Source: Babylonia areolata (taxonomy: Eukaryota; Mollusca; Gastropoda; Neogastropoda; Buccinidae). Taken from it: 64,000 bases of DNA. The notes below the pieces were generated by a model. The model was not told the origin of the DNA. It saw nothing but the letters and a program-made list of their open reading frames with translations, and ran no database searches. The position numbers were made by a program, and so were the translations under genes. Below, in pieces: positions 1 to 10,246 of the stretch. Each line of letters opens with the position of its first letter. Position 1 is the first letter of the stretch. The stretch spans positions 28,152,357 through 28,216,356 of the forward strand of contig NC_134901.1 of the NCBI RefSeq assembly GCF_041734735.1. Direction: 5' to 3'.

Positions 1-1382
1 CAGCAAATCATATTCTTAATGCACTAAATCTGCAAAATATGTCCTAAAGGTCCTGAATCTGCAAAATCAGTTGATGGTTCCCTTATTCTCATCTCTCAAA
101 CTGGCGCTTCATATTCATGTTGCTGTATCAGCTGTTGCCTTATGATGCCATGATAGTTCTTCCTACATATATTTACCTTTAATGATGCATATATGTCCAC
201 ATCTTTCTGCTGTTTGTGTCATCAGTTTATCCCCCTTTTTAAACCAAAGTGAAGACAGGCACAAACATACACAAAAAAAATTTTCTTTTTTTTCTTGTTT
301 CATTCCACCACTGAAATGTTTCAAGGTTTCTGTCAGCCATAATGCTAAAATTCAAGGGAAACATTGCATCAATATTTGTGATGTTAAAGGTACATTTTGC
401 ATGAGGGTTTGTAACAATAAACTCATTGTATTCGTTTTTTGTTTAGATTTCTTTTCTGTTTAGCACGATTCAATGTTCAATGAGTGAATACTATTTGTGG
501 GATTTAATAAATGTTATGCCTGCGTGTTTTTGTTTACAATATGCTTTTAAAAAAAGTCTTGGTTTTTAAGTCCTTTATATGCTCTGTTTACATAAGGATT
601 CTAGCCCAGATTGCATTCATTTAGACTTATCAATGTAGTGTATAGATTGAAATGACAATTGCAAACCAACTTATTACTTTATTTTTCTTTTGGTGTTTGA
701 GTACATTTAAACTCTTTTTTTTTTCTCTTTTTTTTTCAAGTAATCATTAACTGATTGAACAGTCAGTATTGTTTCAAGGTCTGATTTCACTTAAGTGCCT
801 AACAGGTTAAAAAAAAAACTAAAAAAAACATCCATCAATTTTTTCTTTGCACTCCAGCAACTGTTAGGGGTTTGTTCACTGAATACTTTCTTTCTTTGCT
901 TTCTTTTTAAAATTGTTTTCAAGGTCTGGTTTTACTTGATTAAAATTTCTAAAGGCTGAAAAAATCCATCCATTCATCTTTGTGCTTCAGCCATTGTTAG
1001 GAGTTTGTAAACTACATAGTTTTGCTTTTCTTTTTATTTTATCGAGCCATGTTCACTGAAGCTGTTTGCAGGTCTGTTATGTTCTTGATGTGTATCTACA
1101 GTAGAGATTTTGTTTCATGCTATAATGCTTCTTGTTGCCTTTTGTGATTTCATATATATATATTTCTATATGCTTAACATGTAACATGCATTATAAAAAC
1201 ACATCTTTCCACTGTATCGGAAGTGTTCCAAAGAAAGAATTATTATGTTTTGTAATGCTGATTGTGTACTGCGTTTATTAAAAATTCAAAAAACATAATT
1301 AGCAGTGTATCATCTATTGCAAGTGTTCAGACTTAGTTGTTTAGTGTAACTTGAAAAGGGGAATAAACATACCCTGATGGTA

Positions 1383-1385
<3 letters not shown>
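1..1385. other. AT-rich noncoding DNA, no gene recognised
   Basis: This stretch is AT-rich with poly-T and poly-A runs. Several AATAAA-like hexamers occur on the plus strand, for example near 505 and 1,362. Open frames are short and unlike known proteins. It could be the 3' UTR of a plus-strand gene lying to the left, but nothing proves this. Confidence 0.4.

Positions 1386-1415
<30 letters not shown>
1386..1415. repeat. (CA)n microsatellite
   Basis: A pure CA dinucleotide run of about 30 bases. Confidence 0.9.
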
Positions 1416-1417
<2 letters not shown>

Positions 1418-1839
1418 GATATATATGTGTGAATAAATGACCATTCTAAAAGCAAATCAAATAGCAGTTACTTTCCCTGAACTGTTTCATCCAAATGATA
1501 AAGTATGGTTTACATAACATGTAAAATACAGTCAATTCACGTTTTTTATAACTGAATTGCAAAGGCCCTTTCAGGGTAAAAACTACATACCCCCCCAAAA
1601 TCCCACACAATTCATAAATATTTACCTGGCATCAATAACATAACATTAACGACCTTGTGGAAGTTTACCTCAGTTCAATTCTTTTAACGGATTGGAAAAT
1701 ATTCACTTTTAAGATAAAATCAAATAGGCATCACAAAAAAAAAAAAAACATTACTGAGATAACAGTGAAGCATTCATGAAGACACTTGTGACAATACACA
1801 CTCATCTGCATACAGCCATCACCCCTAAGTGCAAAGTGT

Positions 1840-1925
1840 GTACAAAAATCAATCTGCCAACTACTCCTGAAAACAGAGAATGGCTGCCTACGTAGTAGGT
1901 AATACATTTAAAAGCCCATTCATAA
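1840..1925 (+). repeat. SINE A tail fragment
   Basis: The phrases GAAAACAGAGAATGGCTGCC and AAAAGCCCATTCAT match the 3' part of the full SINE at 43,274-43,625 (GGAGTATGGCTGCCTAC, GTAAAAGCCCACTCGTG). The tRNA-like head is missing, so this is a 5'-truncated copy. Confidence 0.6.
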
Positions 1926-1934
1926 ATTATACAA

Positions 1935-2045
1935 GTGGAGGTTAAAGGTCACACAGCCTTTTATAGCTATAGGGGCAGTGAATTCAAATCCACTGTGTCT
2001 AGGGCAAAGCATAGGCAGGCACGGCCCAATCCTCTCTTTCCACCA
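1935..2045. repeat. Interspersed repeat F, short copy
   Basis: The series GGTTAAAGGTCACACAGCC, GGGGCAGTGAATTCA and GCCCAATCCTCTCTTTCC recurs in the longer copy at 17,100-17,405. Class unknown; probably a SINE or other short nonautonomous element. Confidence 0.5.
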
Positions 2046-2049
2046 TATA

Positions 2050-2613
2050 TATATACCTACCTACCTATATCTATACACATTTACAGAAAGAAGAAACCAC
2101 AACAGCAACACTTTGGTGTTAACTAAATTTTCGCCTTTATTGGCTTGATCACAGTTATAACCTCAATGGTTTAAAACACACATGCAGTCCTTTATTATAA
2201 GCCTCTGAATAAAATGAACTAAGAACAGAAAAAGAAAATGGATATCAAATCTCAATCGAGCTACATAATTGTGCGACCTGTTTGAAGACATAATTGGACA
2301 CAAAACAAACGCCAAAGAATCGATAGACAGATAGAAAATGCGAAAAACTTAGCCATATGAAGTGCACAGGAACAGGTGTCGAGATGGCTGCCGGAAAAAG
2401 AGGGTGCAAGCCAGGGGGACAAAGGGGACGTTACCTACTTCCGGGAGGTTATCGGCCATAGTTCTCTCATTTTCTCCGCATAGGCGGATAGTAGTTTGCA
2501 CAGGACAGGAATGTCAGACCCCTGCCGGAGTCTGCACTAGTTGGGTCACTGTTAAGTATGTGTAATTAAAATCTACCTATATCTATATATATTATACATA
2601 TACATACAAACAG

Positions 2614-2645
<32 letters not shown>

Positions 2646-2981
2646 TCACACACAAGCATCCAACACACACACACATGCACATGCACATGCATGCTTGAAT
2701 AAAAAGGAACACAAGACCAATGGTGTAATATTTAATAATACAAGACCATCTATAATAATATAGACTGTAAAAGAATATGTTTTCCAATTTAAACATTGCA
2801 GCCACAGTTTTTACAAAGAAAGACAATACAATATAAATTTAAACGTTTTCCAGATTAAACACTGTAACCACCAATTTAGGATTAGCAGAGAAAAAGTAAA
2901 ATCAGTAAGCCCTTGTGAAAGCTGCTGACATGATCACAAGTATGTGTTGTGTCTCCATCTGAAAGGCCACTGTTTTTGCAT

Positions 2982-3014
<33 letters not shown>

Positions 3015-4035
3015 ACAAACACACATTATGCACTATTAAAACTTCAACACATTTGGTTGCAGATGTACACATGCATTGTTAACAGCTCTAAATAGGGCTG
3101 TAGGCGCTTTACAAAAACGGCTAGACAGAAACACACACACAAACGCACTAATTGTTAGATGGGGAAAAAACCCTCTCTTCTAAATGAAAGGAATGGCAAA
3201 AGCAAAAATCACAATAATGCACAATAATGAAATAAAGTTTCAAACAATAAAATAAAACATGCATGAACAAAACAAAATGAAAATATTCTCACCTTTCATA
3301 CTACTTATTTAGAGAGAAAAAAAAACAACTTTTAAAATTTCTAAAGATATAAAGATGGGGAAAAATTCCAATAATCATAGTTCAAACCATCATGACACTG
3401 AAAAATTAAAAGAAATGTATATAAAGCATTGAACTATGTATGTAAACTTCTTCCTCTGCAAATAATACACTCTTCCCAACACAGCTAATCACACAAATCC
3501 TTTTTTTTTTTTTTAATTTAAAGGAAAAAAACATGTATGAGAGGAATTAAAATTTTACTCAACAACAAGCAGAATAAAGATGACACAGAGAAAATCACTC
3601 ACAAACAATAACTGTTCAAAAGAAAAATAAAACTGTTTAAAGTAAATTAAAGGCACTGAAGTTGTTTTTTTCTTCATCTGGAATGATAATTTATATAAGC
3701 CACTTGTATCAGCCACAAACTATGTGTTTAACATAATGCAATGAATAACACAAACATGCCATATACTTTATGTTAAATGGAAAAGTCTTAGTTAATTAAC
3801 CCTATTTTCTTGATATGACTGACAGTAAAATAGCCTCACTATATAGAGCAAATTTGCATATGATTAAAAAAAAAAAATACAATGAGAAACGTTTTTGAAA
3901 GCCCCTTCCACCTCAAGTAAATATCAAATTAAAAGTTGCAGCCCAGTTTTCATCTTTGGGAAATGATAAAATAATTACACTCTGCGCCTACACAGCAAAG
4001 GAGCCAAATACCAGTTTAACTTCTTTGACTTTTTT
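2050..4035. other. AT-rich noncoding DNA with small microsatellites
   Basis: No gene is recognised. It contains a (TA)n run near 2,612-2,640, a CA-rich stretch near 2,645-2,690 and a (CA)n run near 2,983-3,012. Two AATAAA hexamers on the minus strand (near 2,133 and 2,187) could serve a minus-strand transcript, but they lie 8 kb past the stop codon at 10,247. Confidence 0.4.
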
Positions 4036-4040
4036 CATGT

Positions 4041-4155
4041 CCTATTTGTTTGGACTTTTGTTTGAAAAAAAAAAGACTGTCCTATTTGTTTGGACTTTTG
4101 TTTGAAAAAAAGAAAAAAGGCTGTCCTATTTGAAAGGACTTTTGTTTGAAAAACA
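4041..4155. repeat. Three-copy short tandem repeat
   Basis: CCTATTTGTTTGGACTTTTG followed by TTTGAAAAA occurs three times with variable A-tracts, the last copy slightly diverged. Confidence 0.8.
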
Positions 4156-4959
4156 AAATTTTTAAGACAAATATACTTGAACAAATATCTGTGTCCTTTT
4201 GTTTTTCATTTCTTGATTTGGGGGGGGTGGGAAAAAGACACTTGAGATACAGAGTTGGCACCTGTCTCAAAGCTTCTGTCAGCAATATAAAAAAAATAAA
4301 TAAATAAATGAATAATAATAATAATAAACACAACTACATGTCCAACATGACTCTTTGCTCCAGACCATAGAGGTATCACAGATGTGTCTAAGAACTGCAA
4401 AGATCACTCAAATTCCAAATTTCTGGACAATCAAAGATTTTTTTTTTAAACTGTCCATGAAGACTGAACACAGTCAAAATCAAATCAAATCATCACTGAT
4501 AACAAATAAAAAGTTATCACCAATACATTTACATGAATAAAAAGAATGTAGGTAACACAAAACTGCTGCACATGCACGTAAAAGAAATAAAATAAAACAC
4601 ACACACATAACAAATATTTGTATTTTCCAAATGCAGATAGAATTAAACAGTAATGTAGTTATGAATATCTTTATATTCATATACATATAAAATGCCACAG
4701 ACTAAAACAAATGCCACAGACTGTACACACACATAAAAAGGAATGTGATTTCACATGGGCATCAGATATATGCAAACAAACTGATTCATAAATGTTTCCT
4801 GATGTCTGATATGCATTACTACACTTTGAACTATTCCCAGTGTCTTCGCCTTTCAAACTCTGTGAAAAGTCACTGGGGCGCCGCCCACAACTGGTTCCTT
4901 CAGCTCTAACACTGACATACTGCATTGCTTTGACAGCAGCCTGTCACAACCTGTCTGCA

Positions 4960-5625
4960 CCACTGGAAACACAGAAACACAGGATACCAGAAACACAGGA
5001 CAGAGGAAACACAGGATACTGGAACCACAGGATACCAGAAACACAGGACAGAGGAAACACAGGATACTGGAACCACAGGATACCAGAAACACAGGATACC
5101 AGAAACAAAGGACTTTGGAAACACAGGATACTGGAACCACAGGATACCAGAAACACAGGACAGAGGAAACACAGGATACCAGAAACACAGGACAGATAAA
5201 ACACAGGACACCAGAGACACAGGACAGAGGAAACACAGGATACCAGAAACAAAGGACTTTGGAAACACAGGATACCAGAGACACAGGACAGAGGAAACAC
5301 AGGACAGAGGAAACACAGGACACCAGAAACACAGGACAGAGGAAACACAGGATACCAGAGACACAGGACTTTGGAAACACAGGATACTTGAATCACAGGA
5401 TACCAGAAACACAGGATACCAGAGACACAGGACAGAGGAAACACAGGATACTTGAATCACAGGATACCAGAAACACAGGACAGAGGAAACACAGGATACC
5501 AGAAACAAAGGACTTTGGAAACACAGGACACTGGAAACAAAAGATACCAGAAACACAAGATACCAGAAACACAGGACTTTGGAAATACAGGATATTGGAA
5601 ACACAGGACTTTCAGATCAAACCAA
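4960..5625. repeat. Minisatellite of 15-16 bp units
   Basis: Units such as GGATACCAGAAACACA and GGACAGAGGAAACACA alternate for about 660 bases. Unit lengths divisible by three keep several frames open on both strands (up to 257 codons), so these ORFs are repeat artefacts rather than genes. Confidence 0.9.
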
Positions 5626-5954
5626 CAACCTGTAACAAAGCTCTATATTTTCAAACAACAAAAAAGGGGAGAAAAAGAGAAAGACCAGTTCCAAAAATGA
5701 ACAGTAAAATAAGGGAACAGTGGGAAAAGGGAATGTACATGACTACAGCGATCAACAAAGTGCAGACCCTGTGGGCAGAAGCCAGAAATCACAAGCGACT
5801 AGACCACCCTCCTCCTTCACCTGACATCCTCCTCCTCACTCACAGAATGCTACGCAACTCTCTGTCAGGAACAAGCAACGGACTGTGAAAGAACGCTGCA
5901 CTGGTTTAACTGTTCAAAATAAAAGGCTCCATTGTGATATGCAATCTGCAGATG

Positions 5955-6514
5955 AGCCACCAAATTCTACCCTTGGCTGTCCTGTCCACACAGTAAATAA
6001 TGGAACCAAATTCTACCCTCTGCTATCCTGTCTGTAAATAAAGGAGCCAAATTCTAACTAGTGGTATCCTGTCTGTAAAAATAAAATAAAAATAAAAAAA
6101 AAGAAAGAAAGAACCAAAGTCTGCACACTGTTATCCTGTCTGTAAAAAAAAAACAAAAAAACCAAAGTCTACATACTGTTATCCTGTCTGTAAAAAAAAA
6201 CAAAAAAACCAAAGTCTACACGCTGTTATCCTGTCTGTAAAAAATAACAACAACCAAAGTCTACACGCTGTTATCCTGTCTGTAAAAAAAAAAAAAAAAC
6301 AAAGTCTACACACTGTTATCCTGTCTGTAAAAAAAAAAACAAAAAAAAAAACCAAAGTCTACACGCTGTTATCCTGTCTGTAAAAAATAACAACAACCAA
6401 AGTCTACACGCTGTTATCCTGTCTGTAAAAAAAAAAAAAAAAAACAAAGTCTACACACTGTTATCCTGTCTGTAAAAAAAAAAAAAACCAAAGTCTACAC
6501 ACTGTTATCCTGTC

Positions 6515-6551
<37 letters not shown>

Positions 6552-6775
6552 ACACACTGTTATCCTGTCTGTAAAAAAAAAAAAACAAAAAAAAACAAAG
6601 TCTACACGCTGTTACCCTGTCTGTAAAAAAAAAAAATGAACTGAACTCCACCCACTGGAATGCTTTCCTTTGAAAAAAACAAAACAACAACAAAAAACCC
6701 TCCCCTCTTGATATGCTAGAATCTGTAAAAACCAACAACCAAATTCTATCCACTGATATGCTATCTGTTGAAGAA
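5955..6775. repeat. Minisatellite with A-tract, about 17 units
   Basis: The unit is CCAAAGTCTACACACTGTTA, then TCCTGTCTGT and a variable poly-A run. Central copies are nearly identical; copies at both ends are degenerate (for example CCAAATTCTACCCTCTGCTA on the left and CCAAATTCTATCCACTGATA on the right). Confidence 0.85.
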
Positions 6776-7084
6776 CAACATATGGAGGTGTGTTTTTGTT
6801 GTTGTTATTGGTTTTTGTGGGGTTTTTGTAGCTAAAAATAGTATCCTGTGTTTTCTGGAAATACTGCAATATTACAGAGTCTTCTTTCTAACTGGTTCCT
6901 TCTTTTCCTTGCTTCAGTTCTCCAGCCCTCAGCTGGCTGAGCTAATATGAAAGCAACATACACTGATTTGCTTCAGTCTTGCCTCTTTCTGGGAAATATA
7001 TAGATAACATACTAGAAGCAGGAGAAATACCTTTATAACAATTAAACAAATAACTTTTTAAAAAGTAACACAACACTCATTCCA

Positions 7085-7745
7085 GCATCTAATAATAATA
7101 ATAATAATAATAAAAGGACATTTGGTATGCCCAATCAAATGAATCAAAAGCCTTGGGCATTTACAATGAAAATTACAATGACTTATGCATACTAAAAACA
7201 CACGAATACATCTGCACACACAAATCTTCCTGCTCCAACTCCAACCCACAAACCCACACTCACTCCACACAAGATGAAGACACACACACACACACACACA
7301 CACTCACACACACACGCAAGCACATCTTTGCCAGTCAAGGCATATGAACACGTGTACAATTCAAAATAGCAAAAATGACTGGACTAAAACAATCTATAAA
7401 AGTGAAAACAAGGAGTTATTTACTGATTTGAATGGCTGGAAATAAATGAGTTTTCAAAGAGGTTTTGAAAGAAGGGCGAGAAACAGCATGACGGACAGGA
7501 AACGGGAATGAGTTCCATGCGGAAGAAGCCTGGAAAGAGAAAGTGCATTTTCCATATAATCTGATTCTGCAGGAGGGAATTTTTATGAGACAGTCATCAC
7601 CTGATGACCAGAGCTGGTTAGACGGAGGACAGTAATGCAGAAGCTCAGAAAAGTAGGAAGGAGCCATACGAATCATAAATTTGTAGCACAGGAGAGAGAG
7701 TTTGTGATCTTTTGTTGCAGCATGGTGCCAGCAGCAGCCAGGTGG
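7085..7745 (-). mobile_element. LINE 3' fragment (reverse transcriptase C-terminus)
   Basis: The minus-strand frame between about 7,715 and 7,425 contains CYKFMIRMAPSYFSELLHYC, SSAWNSFPFPVRHAVSRPSF and KTSLKTHLF. This is the conserved C-terminal region of many non-LTR retrotransposon reverse transcriptases (pattern: MAPSYLSELL, then WNSLPLS.R, then FK..LKTHLF). An (ATT)n run on the minus strand at 7,091-7,111 fits a LINE 3' tail. The copy is severely 5'-truncated. The clade cannot be fixed from this piece alone. Confidence 0.75.
7278..7320. repeat. (CA)n microsatellite
   Basis: CA dinucleotide run with minor interruptions. Confidence 0.85.
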
Positions 7746-8144
7746 CCACACATCTTGGATGGAAAAATTAACCTCTTCACTGTCAAGCACTATTTTCACT
7801 TGCACTTCCTGTTTGCCAGGTGGTTTTCGGGTTGTGGTGGGTAATCATTAGCAAAAACAGCATGTAAACTACTGCAAGAAAGTATTCATAACCCATACTT
7901 TTTCTGAAAGGAAAATGAACAGACAATCAAAATTCTGTAGAACATGGTGCAAAAGGAGATGCAGTGCTCACACTCACACTCACAGAGAGAACATGGAACT
8001 TTGGCTGTCCGGGTGCATGTTGCATGCATGGCTCACAAGCAGTCAAGATTATTGTTTAAACAAGAAGATGATGTGGAAACTATTATCGCGCTGTGCCAGG
8101 TTCCAACATCATGACAGCCTTATAGTAAGTTATACACTTACACA

Positions 8145-8421
8145 TTTTGTGTGTGTGTGTGTGTGTCTAGAGTGTGTGTGTGGCTAGAGTGTGTGTGTCA
8201 AATAAGTGTGTGTGTGGGTGTGCATGTGTAGTAGTCTTATTTTTTTCCACTCCACATGATACCGGGTGTGTGTGTGTGTGTGTGTGTCTAGAGTGTGTGT
8301 GTGTCTAGAGTGTGTGTGTGTCTAGAGCGTGTGTGTCAAATAAGTGTGTGTGTGTGTCTGCATGTGTAGTATTATTTCTTTCCACTCCACATGATACCAG
8401 GTGTGTGTGTGTGTGAGATGT

Positions 8422-8458
<37 letters not shown>

Positions 8459-8545
8459 TGTGTTGTGTGTGTGTGTGAGAGATGTGTTGTGTGTGTGTGT
8501 GTGTGTGTGAGATGTGTTGTGTGTGTGTGCACACATGTGTACATG
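8145..8545. repeat. Compound TG array with internal duplication
   Basis: TG runs are interrupted by TCTAGAGTGTG units. A larger module containing TTTCCACTCCACATGATACC occurs twice (near 8,245 and 8,378), so the locus grew both by slippage and by a duplication of about 135 bp. Confidence 0.85.
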
Positions 8546-8599
8546 TACACACACAGGAGCATATGTATGTACACATCAGAATACATGTATACACACACA

Positions 8600-9241
8600 A
8601 GCTTGTGTTTGTGCTGTGATAGTCTCCACACACACCCTAACAATACAGAGGCCATCTATCACTTGTCTGCCACACTACATCCAATGGCACTAAGTGCTGG
8701 GCAGTGCGGTAATGGCAGTATCTTCATTGCTGTGTTTGCAGAAGCAGATTGTAAAAAGTACTGGTTAAACAACAATTTGGGACAAACTCAGGAATTCAAC
8801 TCCAAAACCAAATCTACATGCTCAAATGAAAACATATCAAATCTATCATTCTTGAAGCTCACATTGAAAGAAATACAGCCCCAATCCCTTTTTCCACAAC
8901 CAAAACAGAACACTCAGTGTTTCATACCCTCTGTAAACACTGCATCCAAAACAACAGTTCTGAATTCCGTCGTCTTCAGTGACAAAATCAGAACAATAAA
9001 ACAACTAACAAACAAAAATGATCTATGTCCGACTAACCATCCAATCACATCTCAAGCAGATCCAGACCAGGAAAATACAGACACCTGCTGTGCAGATCAG
9101 AGCAAGAGCAGTGCATACTTGCATCCAGACTCAGCTGCTCGAAAGAGCTTCCCTCATCCACTGAACCCAGGCTGTGTTCTAACTAGCAGCCTGACACCCC
9201 CAATGAAATATACAATGGAACAGTTCATCTGCTCTGACTGA
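8600..9241 (+). CDS. Unidentified open reading frame, about 210 codons, may be chance
   Basis: After the TG array a single plus-strand frame stays open through non-repetitive sequence to a stop at 9,239-9,241. It is rich in Ser, Thr, Asn, Gln and Lys (for example LKLTLKEIQPQSLFPQPKQN, PTNHPITSQADPDQENTDTC). I recognise no domain. There is no convincing start codon, since the upstream part runs into the microsatellite. An acceptor-like TGCTGTGTTTGCAG lies just before AAGCAG near 8,742, so a terminal exon is conceivable. It lies opposite the possible 3' UTR of the minus-strand receptor gene. Confidence 0.2.
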   Translation, partial: SLCLCCDSLHTHPNNTEAIYHLSATLHPMALSAGQCGNGSIFIAVFAEADCKKYWLNNNLGQTQEFNSKTKSTCSNENISNLSFLKLTLKEIQPQSLFPQPKQNTQCFIPSVNTASKTTVLNSVVFSDKIRTIKQLTNKNDLCPTNHPITSQADPDQENTDTCCADQSKSSAYLHPDSAARKSFPHPLNPGCVLTSSLTPPMKYTMEQFICSD

Positions 9242-9298
9242 CTGAAGATCTGGGTGGCACATCAACACACATGGGAGACTGGGGGGGTAGTTGGCCAG

Positions 9299-9412
9299 CT
9301 CAGTTCAGTTACTCAAGGAGGTGTCACTGCGTTCGGACAAATCCATATACCCTACACTACATCTGCTAAACAGATGTCAGACTATCAGCATGACCCAACA
9401 CGCTTTGTTGAC
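9299..9412 (+). repeat. Short interspersed repeat C
   Basis: The sequence runs CAGTTACTCAAGGAGGTGTC, CACTGCGTTCGGACAAATCC, CATCTGCTAAACAGATG and ends near CACGCTTTG. Matching copies lie at 14,066, 31,461, 41,284 and 60,011. Confidence 0.7.
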
Positions 9413-9879
9413 CAGACTTTCACTGATGCTCAGCTAGCCAAGTGGCTTTTCACCACTGGTTCCAGGCACGTTGTCTGTTTGCAACTCCAGAATGGCTGTC
9501 ATTTGTACCTGGTTACTTTTTTTTTTAATGGTAGCAAAACTAACGCACAACCATGTGTGTTTGGGCTTTCTGTTGATTTGAGTCAAGACATGGTATGTAA
9601 ATTTAAGATAACATGGGCCATCCATTCACAACCTTCAAATGGTATAAATCTTTATCTCATGATTAATTCACAGCATTGCATTTCTGGTGGTTGTGTTATT
9701 TTTCATCAACTGACATAACTAAATGCACTGCAAATCAAAGCTAATATGGAGGGTAAGCAAGTCTTGTCCCCGTCTCCTGGTGCAGTCAGCAACACAGATC
9801 ATGTCCTCATTCCAGGAAAATTCCACCTGGCTGTCCTTCATACTCCTTCTATGCTTCAGTCTTCAGGAAAAAAAAAGGG

Positions 9880-10128
9880 TTAACTCATTCAGCCCTGACG
9901 AGTTTACAGCCTGAGCAGACTTCCATGCCATGCTGATGAGGAAAAATTGCAGAAGATTTACTGTTTTTCCTCCAAATTACAATGTGGACACATTCCGAAC
10001 TTCTGTACAAGCAGTCTATGCATATGTAGGAACGTGAAAACCATTTCAATGTATGAATGTGAAAACCATTTCAATGAGATGAATTTTGACACCAGAGCAA
10101 TGCTTGGGCGCAGGTACCAATGAATTAA
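9880..10128. mobile_element. TTAA-flanked nonautonomous DNA element (249 bp)
   Basis: It is bounded by TTAACTCATTC on the left and GAATTAA on the right, the TTAA target site typical of piggyBac-type elements. Internal phrases (CTGTTTTTCCTCCAAA, TGTGGACACA, GCAATGCTTGGGCGCAG) recur in the copy at 27,061-27,820. The phrase GTGAAAACCATTTCAATG is tandemly doubled inside. It lies about 120 bp past the stop codon of the receptor gene, hence probably inside its 3' UTR. Confidence 0.6.
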
Positions 10129-10246
10129 CACAGATCTCTCTCTGTGACAACACAGCTCACAACGAGGAGCGTCACTCCACATGTGGCGACGATCCTAACA
10201 CTGGAGAGGGATGGTCGGTCAGGAGACCTGTGTGCCTGACGACTGC

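Noticed and set aside
4853-5888. Frames of 166-257 codons on both strands
   Set aside because: They are open only because of the 15-16 bp minisatellite.
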